A stretch of DNA of 64,000 nucleotides from Buttiauxella selenatireducens (GTDB lineage: Bacteria; Pseudomonadota; Gammaproteobacteria; Enterobacterales; Enterobacteriaceae), in the NCBI RefSeq assembly GCF_031432975.1, contig NZ_CP133838.1, positions 4,712,001-4,776,000 on the forward strand. The letters are read 5' to 3'. The notes beneath the pieces are model-generated. The model was not told the origin of the DNA. It did no database searches and saw only the letters and a list, made by a program, of their open reading frames with translations. Of the stretch, positions 41,546-51,484 are shown one piece after another. Each line of letters opens with the position of its first letter. Position 1 is the first letter of the stretch. A program made the translations under genes and the position numbers.

Positions 41546-42361
41546 TTATCGCAGTAATTTGTTAAGCTGCTGCAGAATGTCCTGTGCCTGGTTGTCCAGG
41601 CGCAGCAGGTAGAACAGATAAAAAAACACCAGCACGGTAACGCTGCCGAAGAAAATATGTTTGATGGTCAACCGTTTGATTAACTGATAGCGCCCGCCCT
41701 GCGTTTTTTTATCCTGATGCAGCAACGGGAATTGGGCATCGCCGCGCAGCCCGTGCAGGACGTGGTGCAAACGGCGGTAAATCTGTTCAAACTCATCCTG
41801 ACTCTGTACCGCGACTTTATAACGCCCGCGAAAACCCAACGAGAAACAGAGATACAGAAACTCAAGCAGATCCTGGTAGCGCTTCGGCTCGCGGATCAGG
41901 CGTTCAAGCAGGATAAATACCTTTTCGCCACCCCAGGCTTCGTTGTGAAAATGAACCAACAGCGATTGCTTGATCCACTCATTCTTGTTTGACCAGCCAT
42001 TACCCAGCGCGGCTTCGTCTATATAGGTACAAAGGATGTAGCGAAACGACACAATCACACCAGGTTCGTAACCTTGCTCCTGAAGCAGTTGTTCCACAGC
42101 CTGGACGTCCGTCACCACCTGAGAAAAAAGTTGCTCCGGCATGGCGTTACTGTTCATCCCCGCAACACGCATCACCATACCCAGCAGGGGCGTGGCCGCA
42201 TCGATCATCGGGTTGAGGCTGTTACCACGCAAAGTAAGCCGATACTGGCGGCGGGTAGTTCCTTCTCCGATTTCTGGCGAAAACGCCTGCCCTGGATCTG
42301 GCACGTCGGTCGTGCTCAAGAGGTCATTTCTGTCGGGCATAAGAACGGACTGTTCACTCAT
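41546..42361 (-). CDS. tssL: T6SS membrane-complex protein TssL (DotU), short form
   Basis: A 271-residue DotU-type protein. The cytoplasmic hook domain includes YILCTYIDEAALGNGWSNKNEWIKQSLLVHFHNEAWGG and LEFLYLCFSLGFRGRY. One C-terminal transmembrane helix (FFGSVTVLVFFYLFYLL) precedes a short tail. It lacks the OmpA-like peptidoglycan-binding extension, so cell-wall anchoring must come from another protein; none is evident in the cluster. Confidence 0.95.
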   Translation of the reverse strand: MSEQSVLMPDRNDLLSTTDVPDPGQAFSPEIGEGTTRRQYRLTLRGNSLNPMIDAATPLLGMVMRVAGMNSNAMPEQLFSQVVTDVQAVEQLLQEQGYEPGVIVSFRYILCTYIDEAALGNGWSNKNEWIKQSLLVHFHNEAWGGEKVFILLERLIREPKRYQDLLEFLYLCFSLGFRGRYKVAVQSQDEFEQIYRRLHHVLHGLRGDAQFPLLHQDKKTQGGRYQLIKRLTIKHIFFGSVTVLVFFYLFYLLRLDNQAQDILQQLNKLLR

Positions 42362-42365
42362 GGCC

Positions 42366-43709
42366 TTAACCTCTTATCGCCCACAGCTGCATATCCAGTT
42401 CCGGGAAGTTGCCGGAAATATGCAGCGCCAGCGCACCGGCTTTCACCACGTCTTGCCAGGCCGTTGCGCCTTTGTCGAGATCGAAATAGACGTAGCCATC
42501 GTGATATGGCAGCTGGCGTGGAGCAGCAGTCAATGAACGTAATGGCACACCCGGAACCTGTACGCTAACCACGTTGCGGATTTTATCGGTGGCAGCAATT
42601 TTCGACTGCTGGGTGAACTGGAGAATAATTTGGTTATGTGGCATCCGCGCACGTACTGCCAGCACAAAGGAGCCGGACTGCAACAGTGTTGGGTCGTTAA
42701 CGGTGGCGATATAAACCCCGTCACTAAAGATGAGCGGCAGGTTTTGCGCCCGCGGCATCAATACGGTATTGAGAGCCCGACGTAGCTCTGGGATCACCGT
42801 TTTAAACGATTGAGTGAGATCGCGGTGACTGTAAACTTCGACAGGACAGGGGAGACGGCTGTTTTCGGTAAACGTCATTAGTTCGCCCAGCAGCCTGACC
42901 AGATCCAGATAAAAGGCTTCCGGATGCAAGGTATGCAGGTGTGACCGATGAGTGAAGTGCATCTGGCTGCGGTTGAGCATCTGCAGCATCATAAATTCCG
43001 ACACATCAGCGATACCACTTTGCTCCGGCGAACCAATGCGCTTTGCTAATTCACTTGCGCGATTGCTAATAAGCCCTTGCACGTCACCGACAAACCCGTT
43101 TAGTACCGAGCTAACCCGGATTGCCTGACAAGTGGGAATAAAACTATCGTCCAGTACCAGAGCACCATTGGGCAATTGGTTACGTATACGACATAGCGGC
43201 AACGTCACCATCGCACTGAGATCATCAGCGCCACTAACAATTTTCAGAGCCAGTTGCCCCAGCACTATCTGCTGTACATCACCACCATCCGAGTGCAGAT
43301 CACGAACATCAGCACGGGCCAGTCGATAACGCTCAGTTCCTTGTCCAGCGCTTTTGTAACCTTCAATTTCACAAGTGATATCGCTTAACACTGGTAACGC
43401 CAGGTAAATATCATGGCTTCCTGGCATCGATAGACCGAGTGGTTGATACGGCGTAGGAAGCTGGTCCTGTTCAGGTACGCTGAATACAGTCCCATCCGGC
43501 ATGCAGCCCGCAGCGCTGTCGAGCATAATCTTGCCCTGAGCCAGCAATTCGGTATTGAGAGCCAGTGTCGTAAATCCCCATACAAAGTCATCCAGCGCAT
43601 TCATGCGCTGGTTCAGCAGATATTCATGGTTGCGCTGCTGTTGCTGAAAATGCTGCGGTATGGCAAACAAACCTTCCTGCCAGAGCACCTTATTTTTCGT
43701 GGTCGCCAT
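42366..43709 (-). CDS. tssK: T6SS baseplate protein TssK
   Basis: A 447-residue TssK, which links the TssFGE baseplate wedge to the TssJLM membrane complex. The N-terminal KVLWQEGLFAIPQHFQQQQR and PHDIYLALPV-type segments are present, as is the C-terminal domain with NQIILQFTQQSKIAATDKIRN and YFDLDKG. The ATG at 43709 (MATTKNK) follows GAGGACAA; the longer reading from 43811 would run into tssJ. The spacing to tssJ is 2 bases. Confidence 0.95.
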   Translation of the reverse strand: MATTKNKVLWQEGLFAIPQHFQQQQRNHEYLLNQRMNALDDFVWGFTTLALNTELLAQGKIMLDSAAGCMPDGTVFSVPEQDQLPTPYQPLGLSMPGSHDIYLALPVLSDITCEIEGYKSAGQGTERYRLARADVRDLHSDGGDVQQIVLGQLALKIVSGADDLSAMVTLPLCRIRNQLPNGALVLDDSFIPTCQAIRVSSVLNGFVGDVQGLISNRASELAKRIGSPEQSGIADVSEFMMLQMLNRSQMHFTHRSHLHTLHPEAFYLDLVRLLGELMTFTENSRLPCPVEVYSHRDLTQSFKTVIPELRRALNTVLMPRAQNLPLIFSDGVYIATVNDPTLLQSGSFVLAVRARMPHNQIILQFTQQSKIAATDKIRNVVSVQVPGVPLRSLTAAPRQLPYHDGYVYFDLDKGATAWQDVVKAGALALHISGNFPELDMQLWAIRG

Positions 43710-43711
43710 CG

Positions 43712-44236
43712 TTAGTTGTCCTCTTTTTTCATTTCGATGCTGTTCTGACGTACATGCACTAGTAGGCGGTAACTGTGACCGATTCCTTCTACTGGCTCGA
43801 TTTGCTTCCATTCGGTGGTCTGGTCGTCGGAAAAATAGGCAATAACGCCAATGAACTGCGTTTTCGAATCCATTTTCACTGGTGGCAGGGTTTTCATGAT
43901 GTCCGGCAGCAGACTGAGATCCTGGTGATCGATATAGTTTTTCCCCAGAACATCTGGCAGCGGCGTACTGGCAACCTGGTCATAATCAGCGGCCTGTAAT
44001 TTTGAATCGTCGCTCAGATAAACCAGTTGCACATCCACTGGAGCAGCTTCACCATCTGCGTTGACATTGGTGTCTGGTTCAGTCAGTAGTGTGACGGTAA
44101 CTTCTGAGGGCTGATCCACCGTCTTTCCAACCTGTATATTCGGGTTGCTGATCACCTGACCCAGTTTCTTCGCCGTTTCGCAACCGGTTAATGCAACACT
44201 AATCAGTACGCAGGCCAGAAGCGCCTTTGTATTCAT
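43712..44236 (-). CDS. tssJ: T6SS outer-membrane lipoprotein TssJ
   Basis: A 174-residue lipoprotein with lipobox LTGC (cysteine 19, followed by Glu). The transthyretin-like domain contains TLLTEPDTNVNADGEAAPVDVQLVYLSDDSKL and IGVIAYFSD, typical of TssJ, which binds the periplasmic tip of TssM. Its ATG overlaps the tagH stop (ATGA). Its partner TssM is frameshifted in this genome, so complex assembly may be impaired. Confidence 0.93.
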   Translation of the reverse strand: MNTKALLACVLISVALTGCETAKKLGQVISNPNIQVGKTVDQPSEVTVTLLTEPDTNVNADGEAAPVDVQLVYLSDDSKLQAADYDQVASTPLPDVLGKNYIDHQDLSLLPDIMKTLPPVKMDSKTQFIGVIAYFSDDQTTEWKQIEPVEGIGHSYRLLVHVRQNSIEMKKEDN

Positions 44237-45543
44237 GCTTCCGGCTCCCGCTGATTCTCACGTAATACCCGGTCATAAACCTGGGCGTAAACCTCGTTGA
44301 ACAGCATGGAGAACCCCTGCTGGCGGTCTGATGCCAACTCGTCGTAATAATGGCTATACATCCGCCAGGCCTCAGCGTCATTCAACGGCTGGCGTAGTTC
44401 GTGGCTACGGCGATACTGCACAAAACGACGCATCAGATTTTGCGGCGAAAAAGCGTCGAGCATCACGCGTAATGCCTCGGTAATCGCCACTCGGTTCGCA
44501 TCCTCGTGATGGCAAATATTACGCAAACTCTCACCAATAGCGGCGGGAGCCGCCAGATGCACCGGGCTTTTACCTTCGGCAAACATCACGTCCAACGCGG
44601 TGGAGTAATCCATGTTCAGACGTAGCGGGTTGTCCTCTAATGGGCGCAAGTGTTTATCAGACAGGCTATTCTGGCGGTGTTGTAAATCGAGCAACCCCTG
44701 AATCGCCGCACGCAATGCACGCCCCGCCTCTTCCAGAAAATCATCGGCATCTTGTGAATTACGCACAGCAAGCGAACAACCCAGCCCACGCAACAGTGGG
44801 GTAACGGCAAGATGGAGCTGCGCCATGTCAGCCGGGGAAGTCACTTCATCATTACTGTGACGTGGGTCGGCATATATCGGCGGTAGATCCATAAACTGAT
44901 TATTGATCCCACTATTCCTGGCAAGATCGGACTGCGGGGCGGAAGAGCGAACATGCGTCACACCAGAAAATAAATCGCCTGCTGTGGTCAGGCTTTCAGT
45001 CTGCAATGCCTGTAATGGGTCAGTCGAAAAACCGTTTACTACAGTGTCAACCAACTGGTGGCGATGAGGCATTCCAGGGTAAGCAGGCTGACCATCGGTG
45101 GTCAACAATGCATCTGCCAGACGATCGCGGTTACTCACGATAGTTTCTGGCGCTGCCATCTGCTCGCTATAGCTAATCAGCTTTCCTTCATGGATAAACA
45201 CCTTCAGTGCAAGTGCACCGAGAACTATTTCATCCCCCTGACGCAGCCGTACTAACCCTGTATCCACAGACACAGGAGCCAGATTGATCATCAGCCCCGG
45301 CATCAAACTGCGTAAACAAAACGCACCGTCATGCTGGACAACCTGGCAGGCGCGACCGGCAACCGATCCGGCCCGGTCCTGCACCGGCCAGTGGCACGCA
45401 GTAGCGTGGCCGATATCCCCTCCGTCAGCGGTAAAGAGACATTTTGCGGCCCGTCCGCTTTCCAGCTCATTGCCGTTCATTATTTGCAACGTCAGTGACA
45501 GTGCAGAAGATTGTGGCTTTTCCTCAGCCATATGCTGTTCCAT
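44233..45543 (-). CDS. tagH: T6SS-associated FHA-domain protein TagH
   Basis: A 436-residue protein with an N-terminal forkhead-associated domain (about residues 15-110, LTLQIMNGNELESGRAAKC to HEGKL) and a C-terminal TagH domain (AEGKSPVHLAAPAAIGESLRN to FNEVYAQVYDRVL). It corresponds to VasC of the VAS cluster. No PpkA kinase or PppA phosphatase gene is present, so threonine-phosphorylation control is not expected here. The ATG at 45543 (MEQHMAEEK) follows AGGGAA. Confidence 0.9.
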   Translation of the reverse strand: MEQHMAEEKPQSSALSLTLQIMNGNELESGRAAKCLFTADGGDIGHATACHWPVQDRAGSVAGRACQVVQHDGAFCLRSLMPGLMINLAPVSVDTGLVRLRQGDEIVLGALALKVFIHEGKLISYSEQMAAPETIVSNRDRLADALLTTDGQPAYPGMPHRHQLVDTVVNGFSTDPLQALQTESLTTAGDLFSGVTHVRSSAPQSDLARNSGINNQFMDLPPIYADPRHSNDEVTSPADMAQLHLAVTPLLRGLGCSLAVRNSQDADDFLEEAGRALRAAIQGLLDLQHRQNSLSDKHLRPLEDNPLRLNMDYSTALDVMFAEGKSPVHLAAPAAIGESLRNICHHEDANRVAITEALRVMLDAFSPQNLMRRFVQYRRSHELRQPLNDAEAWRMYSHYYDELASDRQQGFSMLFNEVYAQVYDRVLRENQREPEA

Positions 45544-45547
45544 AGAA

Positions 45548-46594
45548 TTATTCCCTGATGTGGAGGGTGACTGAAGGCGGTGCTTTCGGTTGACCAATAA
45601 ACGCAGTTCGCCCAATACAGGATCGAGACCGGTCACCCAGACGCATTCCTTTTGCCTGATCCGGAGCCAGGCACAACCGTAAATCCCAGGCGAATTGGTC
45701 ACGCAACAGGAAGGAAATAAACATCATCAATGCCTGGTGGTTTTCACCGTCCGGCAAAAACGAGAGATAGCGCTCCATTGACAGGTTGCCAATCTGCAAC
45801 AGAAATTTCCCACTGCGATCTGGCACGCGGGCACCAAGCGTAAAATTAACGCCAATCACCGAACGCCCAGGAATATGGCCAGCTGTTTTCTTTTTCGAAT
45901 TACGCACGCCCAGGCGGTTCTGCTGCGAAGACTCAATCGGCACTTTGCGCAACTGCCAGTTTTCAATAGTGACTTCCTGCAGATCAAAACAGTGAGATAC
46001 CAGGTTGCACACTACATCTGGCGAGCGCCCCGGCGTTGCCAGCACACCCGCGTAAGCCAGCATTTTGCTGTGGTTTATAGTCAGCTTGTCACGCACACTT
46101 TTATTGCCCAGCCCGACTAGCGCGTACATCCGTTGTGAAAAAACATCCGTACCACCATTGCGAAAACAGATGTAATAGCGGTACTTGCGCCAAGCGTGGT
46201 ACACAAACTGTGTCCAGCGGTGGCTGAACAAGTCGAGAAACGCCGCCATTCCCTCTTCATTCTGTGCAGACTCCCGCGCCATCCGATCCAGGTAGTAACC
46301 AGGCAACGGCGATTGGCTGCCAGAAAAACCGAGAAATTTAGTTGTCAGGGTGAACTGCCCGACGCCGTTACGCTCAAGCACATCCAGATCGCTGCCCGGA
46401 AAAGCAATACTGGCACTGGATTTGAACAGCGCAACTTCCCCTTCTGGTTCAGTACGCAGGGATGGTTCCTGATTCGGATCGCCGTACTTGCGGTACAGCG
46501 CATCCATCAGCACATAAAAATTTACCCCACGTACATCTGACGGAAACGACGCAGGTTTCCCTACATCAGTGCGTGCTGGCCGGTGTGTTGCCAT
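45548..46594 (-). CDS. tssG: T6SS baseplate protein TssG
   Basis: A 348-residue TssG (VasB/ImpH family). Visible signatures are VNFYVLMDALYRKYGD near the N-terminus, LTTKFLGFSGSQSPLPGYYLD and FLDLFSHRWTQFVYHAWRKYRY. TssG joins TssF, TssE and TssK in the baseplate wedge. The gene begins inside the last 34 bases of tssF, with AGGAG eight bases upstream. Confidence 0.95.
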   Translation of the reverse strand: MATHRPARTDVGKPASFPSDVRGVNFYVLMDALYRKYGDPNQEPSLRTEPEGEVALFKSSASIAFPGSDLDVLERNGVGQFTLTTKFLGFSGSQSPLPGYYLDRMARESAQNEEGMAAFLDLFSHRWTQFVYHAWRKYRYYICFRNGGTDVFSQRMYALVGLGNKSVRDKLTINHSKMLAYAGVLATPGRSPDVVCNLVSHCFDLQEVTIENWQLRKVPIESSQQNRLGVRNSKKKTAGHIPGRSVIGVNFTLGARVPDRSGKFLLQIGNLSMERYLSFLPDGENHQALMMFISFLLRDQFAWDLRLCLAPDQAKGMRLGDRSRSCIGRTAFIGQPKAPPSVTLHIRE

Positions 46595-48381
46595 TCCCAG
46601 TACTCCTGACTTTCCGTGTTAATGATTTTCAGACAGTGAAACGAATTGATGCTGGCATACAACGAGAAGAATTCAGACAGTACGGTTCCCAGCAAATAGA
46701 TTTCCCCCTCGCAAATAAATGGTGTGGGGTTTATCCACAGCGTGGTTGACAGTCCCCGCACTGGCACGCCCTTAAACAATCGATCAACAGGGCGAGATTC
46801 TATATTTTCGATTGCATCCAATTTTTGGCCGGAGAGTCGAGCCTGCTGCGGATGATGAATGCCGGGTAAATCGAATGTGCGCAACACCTGAACCAGAGCC
46901 TCTCGATCCAACAGGGAGAGATAGTTCAGGTTCATGCAGGAAATCAGCGACCAGTGCATATCACCGTCTGTTATCGGATACAGCGGCCTGGTCGGTCGAG
47001 TGACATTACTGAAGGACGCTACCGCTGGATTTTTATTAACGGCAACGCAGATGTCGCCAGTATGCAGTTGAGCTGGCAACATTCGGTTGGTGCAAACCAG
47101 TGAAGCCGTGATGACTTCATCCCCCAACAAGGAATTATCCGGTTGGCTACCATCAGCATGGACAAAAGCAATGGAATGATCCTGACCATGATGGAAAAGT
47201 GAGTTTTTGGTACGGTGATGCCAGTAAATAACTTCTCGCTTGAGACTGTATTCGATCTGATGTTGAAACCCTTCAAACTCAGGCCAGAGATGAATACGTT
47301 TATCCTTAACGCTGTCTGTTAGATTGCTGGAAACCGATTTTACCCAAAAAATATCATAGGATTCCGGGTGCTTTTGGCTGGCTCGCAGTGGATACTGCGA
47401 TGCACTGTTATCCGGACTGACGGGTTCAGCATGATGCGCAAACAGGTTTACTGCTGGCGTACAATAGAGGCGTAAAGAATTTTTACGCAGTTTGACATCA
47501 ACAGGTAGCGGCTGATTAAAGCGCAGGCGCAACGTAAAGTTAGTGGCCGGAAAATCTTCCGGCAGTGGTGTGGCACACCGTAGATGAAAGAAGAAAAAAC
47601 TCTCCGGATAACAGAAATATTCCTGAAGAACGCGGTAGCCGTTATGGACATTTTTCGGCCAGGGTAGCAGGGCATCTTCCCGTTCAAATCCGGCCGCCTC
47701 CAGCCACAGATCCGGTTGTGGCACATGACGATCTCCGGCGACTAATTCAGCATCCATCAACCGCTCACTGAACCACAAATAAAGCTGATGGCGGGTGTAA
47801 TCGTCTTCGTTGCCCAACCAGAAAGTGAGTTTATTCAGGTCCAGTGCACCAGGAGGTACATTACCATCAGTAAACAGATCTATTTCAATGCACCCATCTT
47901 TCATGGTGCTGCTATTACGCACATCCCCGGCATGCAAGGGTTGTAACCAGATATCACGCGCCAAAGTAAAATGGCAGGCAGGTGGCGAATCTTCTTTATC
48001 GTCGGTCAGCGTACCCTGAGTGGCGGACAGTGACCCTCTTTTGGTCTGGGTTCTTACCAGTTCATCACGGCAAACCTGAACTGACGTTTTCAGTTCATTT
48101 TTAGGCTGATATTCAATGACCGTCATGGCCGGTACCGGGCGCAAATAATTAGGCCACAGCATATTAATTAAGCCGTGTGTGAATTCAGGGAATTCATCCT
48201 CCAGCTTTTGTCGCAGGCCACCAGAAAGAAAAGCGAAACCTTCCATCAGGCGCTCTACATCTGGGTCACCTTCCTTATCAGCCAGAAATCGGGCCAGATA
48301 AGGTTTTTCCTGCGCCAACAGCTTTCCTAGCTGACGTAGGTAATCCAGCTCTTCACGATAGTAGCGTTCTTCGAAGGCCAT
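46561..48381 (-). CDS. tssF: T6SS baseplate protein TssF
   Basis: A 606-residue TssF (VasA/ImpG family). The N-terminus has RYYREELDYLRQLGKLLAQEKPYLARFL and DPDVERLMEGFAFLSGGLRQKLEDEFPEF, which are strongly conserved. The C-terminus ends with the SFHCLKIINTESQEYWEW segment. Full length, no defects seen. It lies 5 bases after tssE. Confidence 0.96.
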   Translation of the reverse strand: MAFEERYYREELDYLRQLGKLLAQEKPYLARFLADKEGDPDVERLMEGFAFLSGGLRQKLEDEFPEFTHGLINMLWPNYLRPVPAMTVIEYQPKNELKTSVQVCRDELVRTQTKRGSLSATQGTLTDDKEDSPPACHFTLARDIWLQPLHAGDVRNSSTMKDGCIEIDLFTDGNVPPGALDLNKLTFWLGNEDDYTRHQLYLWFSERLMDAELVAGDRHVPQPDLWLEAAGFEREDALLPWPKNVHNGYRVLQEYFCYPESFFFFHLRCATPLPEDFPATNFTLRLRFNQPLPVDVKLRKNSLRLYCTPAVNLFAHHAEPVSPDNSASQYPLRASQKHPESYDIFWVKSVSSNLTDSVKDKRIHLWPEFEGFQHQIEYSLKREVIYWHHRTKNSLFHHGQDHSIAFVHADGSQPDNSLLGDEVITASLVCTNRMLPAQLHTGDICVAVNKNPAVASFSNVTRPTRPLYPITDGDMHWSLISCMNLNYLSLLDREALVQVLRTFDLPGIHHPQQARLSGQKLDAIENIESRPVDRLFKGVPVRGLSTTLWINPTPFICEGEIYLLGTVLSEFFSLYASINSFHCLKIINTESQEYWEWQHTGQHALM

Positions 48382-48386
48382 TAGGT

Positions 48387-48815
48387 TTACTCCACACGCC
48401 AGTGCTGATGGTTATCCAGTAGGATGTCAAACTCCAGAACATCCCTGCTATCACTGAAATCCATTGTCGCAACAATATGAAAACGCAATTCCAGCGGGGC
48501 ATAACCATCCTCTGCCACTGCCGTCACACTCACATCAGAAATTCGTGGTTCAAAACGCAGAACGCAATTGCTGATGGCATTTTTGATTCCCTCTCTGAAA
48601 TCACCGGACACCAGGACACTATCATTTAAGTCGGTGATCCCCAGTTCCGGTGACCCATGACAACTGCCGGAACGAGTGTTAAGCACGTTTTGCAGGTTGT
48701 TCAAAACAGAGCGCAGTAGCGCTTCTTTCGGTTTTCTGCGTAAAGGCGAATCAGCCGCCTCCCGAATACGTTCAAACAGACTGCCTGCACATCCTGACTC
48801 TCGTTCCATCATCAT
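48387..48815 (-). CDS. tssE: T6SS baseplate protein TssE (gp25-like)
   Basis: A 142-residue gp25/lysozyme-like baseplate protein. Family features are LLRSVLNNLQNVLNTRSGSCHGSPELGITDLND and CVLRFEPRISDVSV followed by LEFDILLD. It begins with three consecutive methionines, so the exact start is ambiguous by 6 bases. It ends 5 bases before tssF. Confidence 0.93.
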   Translation of the reverse strand: MMMERESGCAGSLFERIREAADSPLRRKPKEALLRSVLNNLQNVLNTRSGSCHGSPELGITDLNDSVLVSGDFREGIKNAISNCVLRFEPRISDVSVTAVAEDGYAPLELRFHIVATMDFSDSRDVLEFDILLDNHQHWRVE

Positions 48816-48817
48816 GG

Positions 48818-50302
48818 TTATTCCCTATCCAGACGCCCTACCAGTGACAGTTCGAAACTTGCACCCATAAACTTGAAGTGAGGGCGAACGCTGAGCGCGA
48901 CTTGGTACCAGCCCGGCTCCCCTTCCACGTCCATCACTTCCACTTTCGCCTGGCGTAACGGTTTACGGCTACGCACCTCAGAAGGTGGATTATCCTGGTC
49001 GGCAACATACTGGCGGATCCACGTATTCAGCTCGCGTTCCAGATCGCCACGCACTTTCCATGAACCCAATTGCTCACGTTGCAACACTTTGATGTAATGA
49101 GCTAATCGATTGATAACAAATAAGTAAGGAAGCTGAGTACCCAGTTTGTAATTGGTTTCTGCAGCCTTTCCTTCTGGGGTTTTACTGAATGTTTTTGGCC
49201 TCTGCACAGAATTTGCAGAGAAGAAAGCGGCATTGTCGCTACCTTTGCGCATAGTCAGGGTAATAAACCCTTCCTCTGCCAACTCATATTCGCGACGATC
49301 GGTGATGAGTACTTCTGTCGGGATTTTTGCCTGAATCTGTCCCATCGCTTCGTACATATGGACTGGCAAATCTTTTACTGCCCCGCCGCTTTGCGGGCCA
49401 ATGATATTTGGACACCAACGAGTGGAAGCAAAACTTTCTGCCATATTTGCTGCCAGCAGGAACGCGGTGTTACCCCATAGGTAATCTTCATGACTACGGC
49501 TGACATTCTCTTGGTAGTTAAAACTTTTTACTGGATTTTCATACGCCGCGTACGGATGGCGCAGCAGAAAACGTGGCGCCGTCAGGCCAAGATTACGAGC
49601 ATCATCTGAATCGCGCAGGTTGCGCCATTTGGTGTAAGACGGGCCTTCAAAAATAGCCGCTACATCCCTAATCGCCGGCAGTTCGGTGAAGGAGTTCAAT
49701 CCGAAAAATTCAGGAGAAACTGAAGAAAGGAACGGCGCGTGTGCCATCGAACTGACCGCACTGATATATTTCAACAGCTTCATATCAGCAGAGGTGTTTT
49801 CAAAGGCATAGTTGCCAATAATCGCTGCAATAGGCTCGCCGCCAAACTGACCGAAACCGCTGGAGTAAACATGCTTATAGAAGCCAGATTGAGTGATTTC
49901 AGGGGCAAATTCGAAATCATCCAGTAATTCTTCTTTAGTGGCATGCATCACATGAATTTTGATGTTTTCGCGTGGATCGGCATGGTCAACCAGTAACTTC
50001 AGTGAACGCAGGAAAGATTCCAGCTCCTGAAACTTCGGCTCATGAAGAATGAGATCCATCTGACGGCCAGTACGCTCATCAATGTCGGCGATCATGGCGT
50101 TGACAGCCAGGATATCAATGGATTCTGCGCTATCGTCACTCTGCAACAGGGCGGTAATAAATGCCGTCACACCCTGGCGGGCAACATCGTAGCTTTCTGA
50201 CTCAGGTTGGAAGCGAGTCTGCGCCATAATTTCGTCCAGCAAAGATGATGCAGCGGCTGGATTAGTGGTAACGGAGTCTTCCTGTAATAAGATGTCTGAC
50301 AT
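48818..50302 (-). CDS. tssC: T6SS sheath large subunit TssC (VipB)
   Basis: A 494-residue contractile-sheath protein. Conserved TssC blocks are ILHEPKFQELESFLRSLKLLVD, APFLSSVSPEFFGL, EGPSYTKWRNLRDSDDARNLGLTAPRFLLRHPY and the C-terminal VALSVRPHFKFMGASFELSLVGRL. The ATG at 50302 (MSDILLQ) follows AAGGATTTC; 50320 is an alternative. It pairs with TssB, encoded 20 bases upstream. Confidence 0.97.
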   Translation of the reverse strand: MSDILLQEDSVTTNPAAASSLLDEIMAQTRFQPESESYDVARQGVTAFITALLQSDDSAESIDILAVNAMIADIDERTGRQMDLILHEPKFQELESFLRSLKLLVDHADPRENIKIHVMHATKEELLDDFEFAPEITQSGFYKHVYSSGFGQFGGEPIAAIIGNYAFENTSADMKLLKYISAVSSMAHAPFLSSVSPEFFGLNSFTELPAIRDVAAIFEGPSYTKWRNLRDSDDARNLGLTAPRFLLRHPYAAYENPVKSFNYQENVSRSHEDYLWGNTAFLLAANMAESFASTRWCPNIIGPQSGGAVKDLPVHMYEAMGQIQAKIPTEVLITDRREYELAEEGFITLTMRKGSDNAAFFSANSVQRPKTFSKTPEGKAAETNYKLGTQLPYLFVINRLAHYIKVLQREQLGSWKVRGDLERELNTWIRQYVADQDNPPSEVRSRKPLRQAKVEVMDVEGEPGWYQVALSVRPHFKFMGASFELSLVGRLDRE

Positions 50303-50322
50303 ACTGAAATCCTTGTACAAAG

Positions 50323-50823
50323 TTATTTCTGGCCAGCAAGGCCTAACTCCGCAATTAACTGTTCGCGGGTTTCTTCGTTATTCAGCAACGCCTGAAGCCG
50401 GGCGCGAAACGCTGGCACGTTGCCCATAGGGCCGCGTAGAGCCACCAGTGCTTCACGCAATTCCAGCATTTTTTTTATTTCTGGAACCTGGGCTGCAATA
50501 TTGTCCGGCGTAAGATCCGCCATCGACTTCACTTTCAGGCTGATATTCATCAGGGCATTAGGATCTTCACTAAGTGCTGACGAAACAGCGAACTCCCGTT
50601 CGATCCCTGCACGCTCCAGCACCGAGTTAAAATTGTTTCGGTTAATAGCAACTGGGTGGCGCTCATCCAGCGGCGTGTCATCTGTGCCACCTTTCAGATC
50701 CCCAGTAACCAGAAGGTTAAGCGGCAGCTCAACCTCTGTCATTTGCCCATCAGTTTTTGGGGTGTAACGTATATTGATGCGCTCTTTAGGCGCGATACTG
50801 CCATCGTTTTTATTGCTGCTCAT
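50323..50823 (-). CDS. tssB: T6SS sheath small subunit TssB (VipA)
   Basis: A 166-residue sheath protein and first gene of the leftward operon. Signatures are SIAPKERINIRYTP at the N-terminus, NLLVTGDLKGGTDDTPLDERHPVAINRNNFNSVL and the helix that binds TssC. The ATG at 50823 (MSSNKNDG) gives the family N-terminus; an ATG at 50835 is also possible because neither has a strong ribosome site. Confidence 0.95.
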   Translation of the reverse strand: MSSNKNDGSIAPKERINIRYTPKTDGQMTEVELPLNLLVTGDLKGGTDDTPLDERHPVAINRNNFNSVLERAGIEREFAVSSALSEDPNALMNISLKVKSMADLTPDNIAAQVPEIKKMLELREALVALRGPMGNVPAFRARLQALLNNEETREQLIAELGLAGQK

Positions 50824-51484
50824 AAAAAAGTCCATCAGGTTATCGTTCAGGCCATGAATACAACATAACCCGGACAGAAATTAAATACCGGGAACGCCTA
50901 CTCGGTGGCAGTAAATAATTAAACAACTACTTAATCGTGTCGCATATTACTCACTAAAAATAATTTTAAAAGAGTTTTATATAAATATATAAAATACAAA
51001 TACAAATTAAAAAAACATATAGATAATTAATAATATTATAGAAATAACCAACAAAAACAACATTTTAAAATATTTACTTGCTTCATTTATTTTAATTTTA
51101 AATATCAAAGCAACCATTCATAGCTCAGGCAAATAGCGAATTCATTTACATTAATTATTATTAACGCGAGTGACATTGATAAAAACTTAAAAAACCATCG
51201 ATATTGAGATTTAAATCATAAAATGCAATGTTATATATGATTCAATATTGTCCTAAGTCGGATATATTTAAAATAGCACCAACAATACTAAAATATTTAT
51301 GGGAACATATTTAAATAGCATTGGTAAGTATTTATACAGTTATCTGGTCTGGCGAAATTTATTCGTAAACCGGATACAGGAACAAAGCGGTTCTCGATGT
51401 CTAGCCGTACCGCTTTCGCCTGCAGAGGATTAACGGCAGGCAGCCATAAGAGCAACTAAGACCATCCACAAGGAGTTAATGATT
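50824..51484. promoter_or_regulatory. AT-rich divergent control region between tssB and hcp
   Basis: About 650 bases, extremely AT-rich at 50930-51350, holding promoters for both T6SS operons. Such stretches are typical targets of H-NS silencing. The hcp-proximal part has two inverted repeats: AAAGCGGT (51384-51391) with ACCGCTTT (51409-51416), and GCCTGC (51418-51423) with GCAGGC (51436-51441). These would form stem-loops in the hcp leader. No sigma-54 promoter (GG-N10-GC) was recognised. Confidence 0.6.

Noticed and set aside
50930..51350. Small genes hidden in the AT-rich tssB-hcp gap
   Set aside because: No open frame of useful length with a ribosome site was found on either strand; the region is dense with stops.
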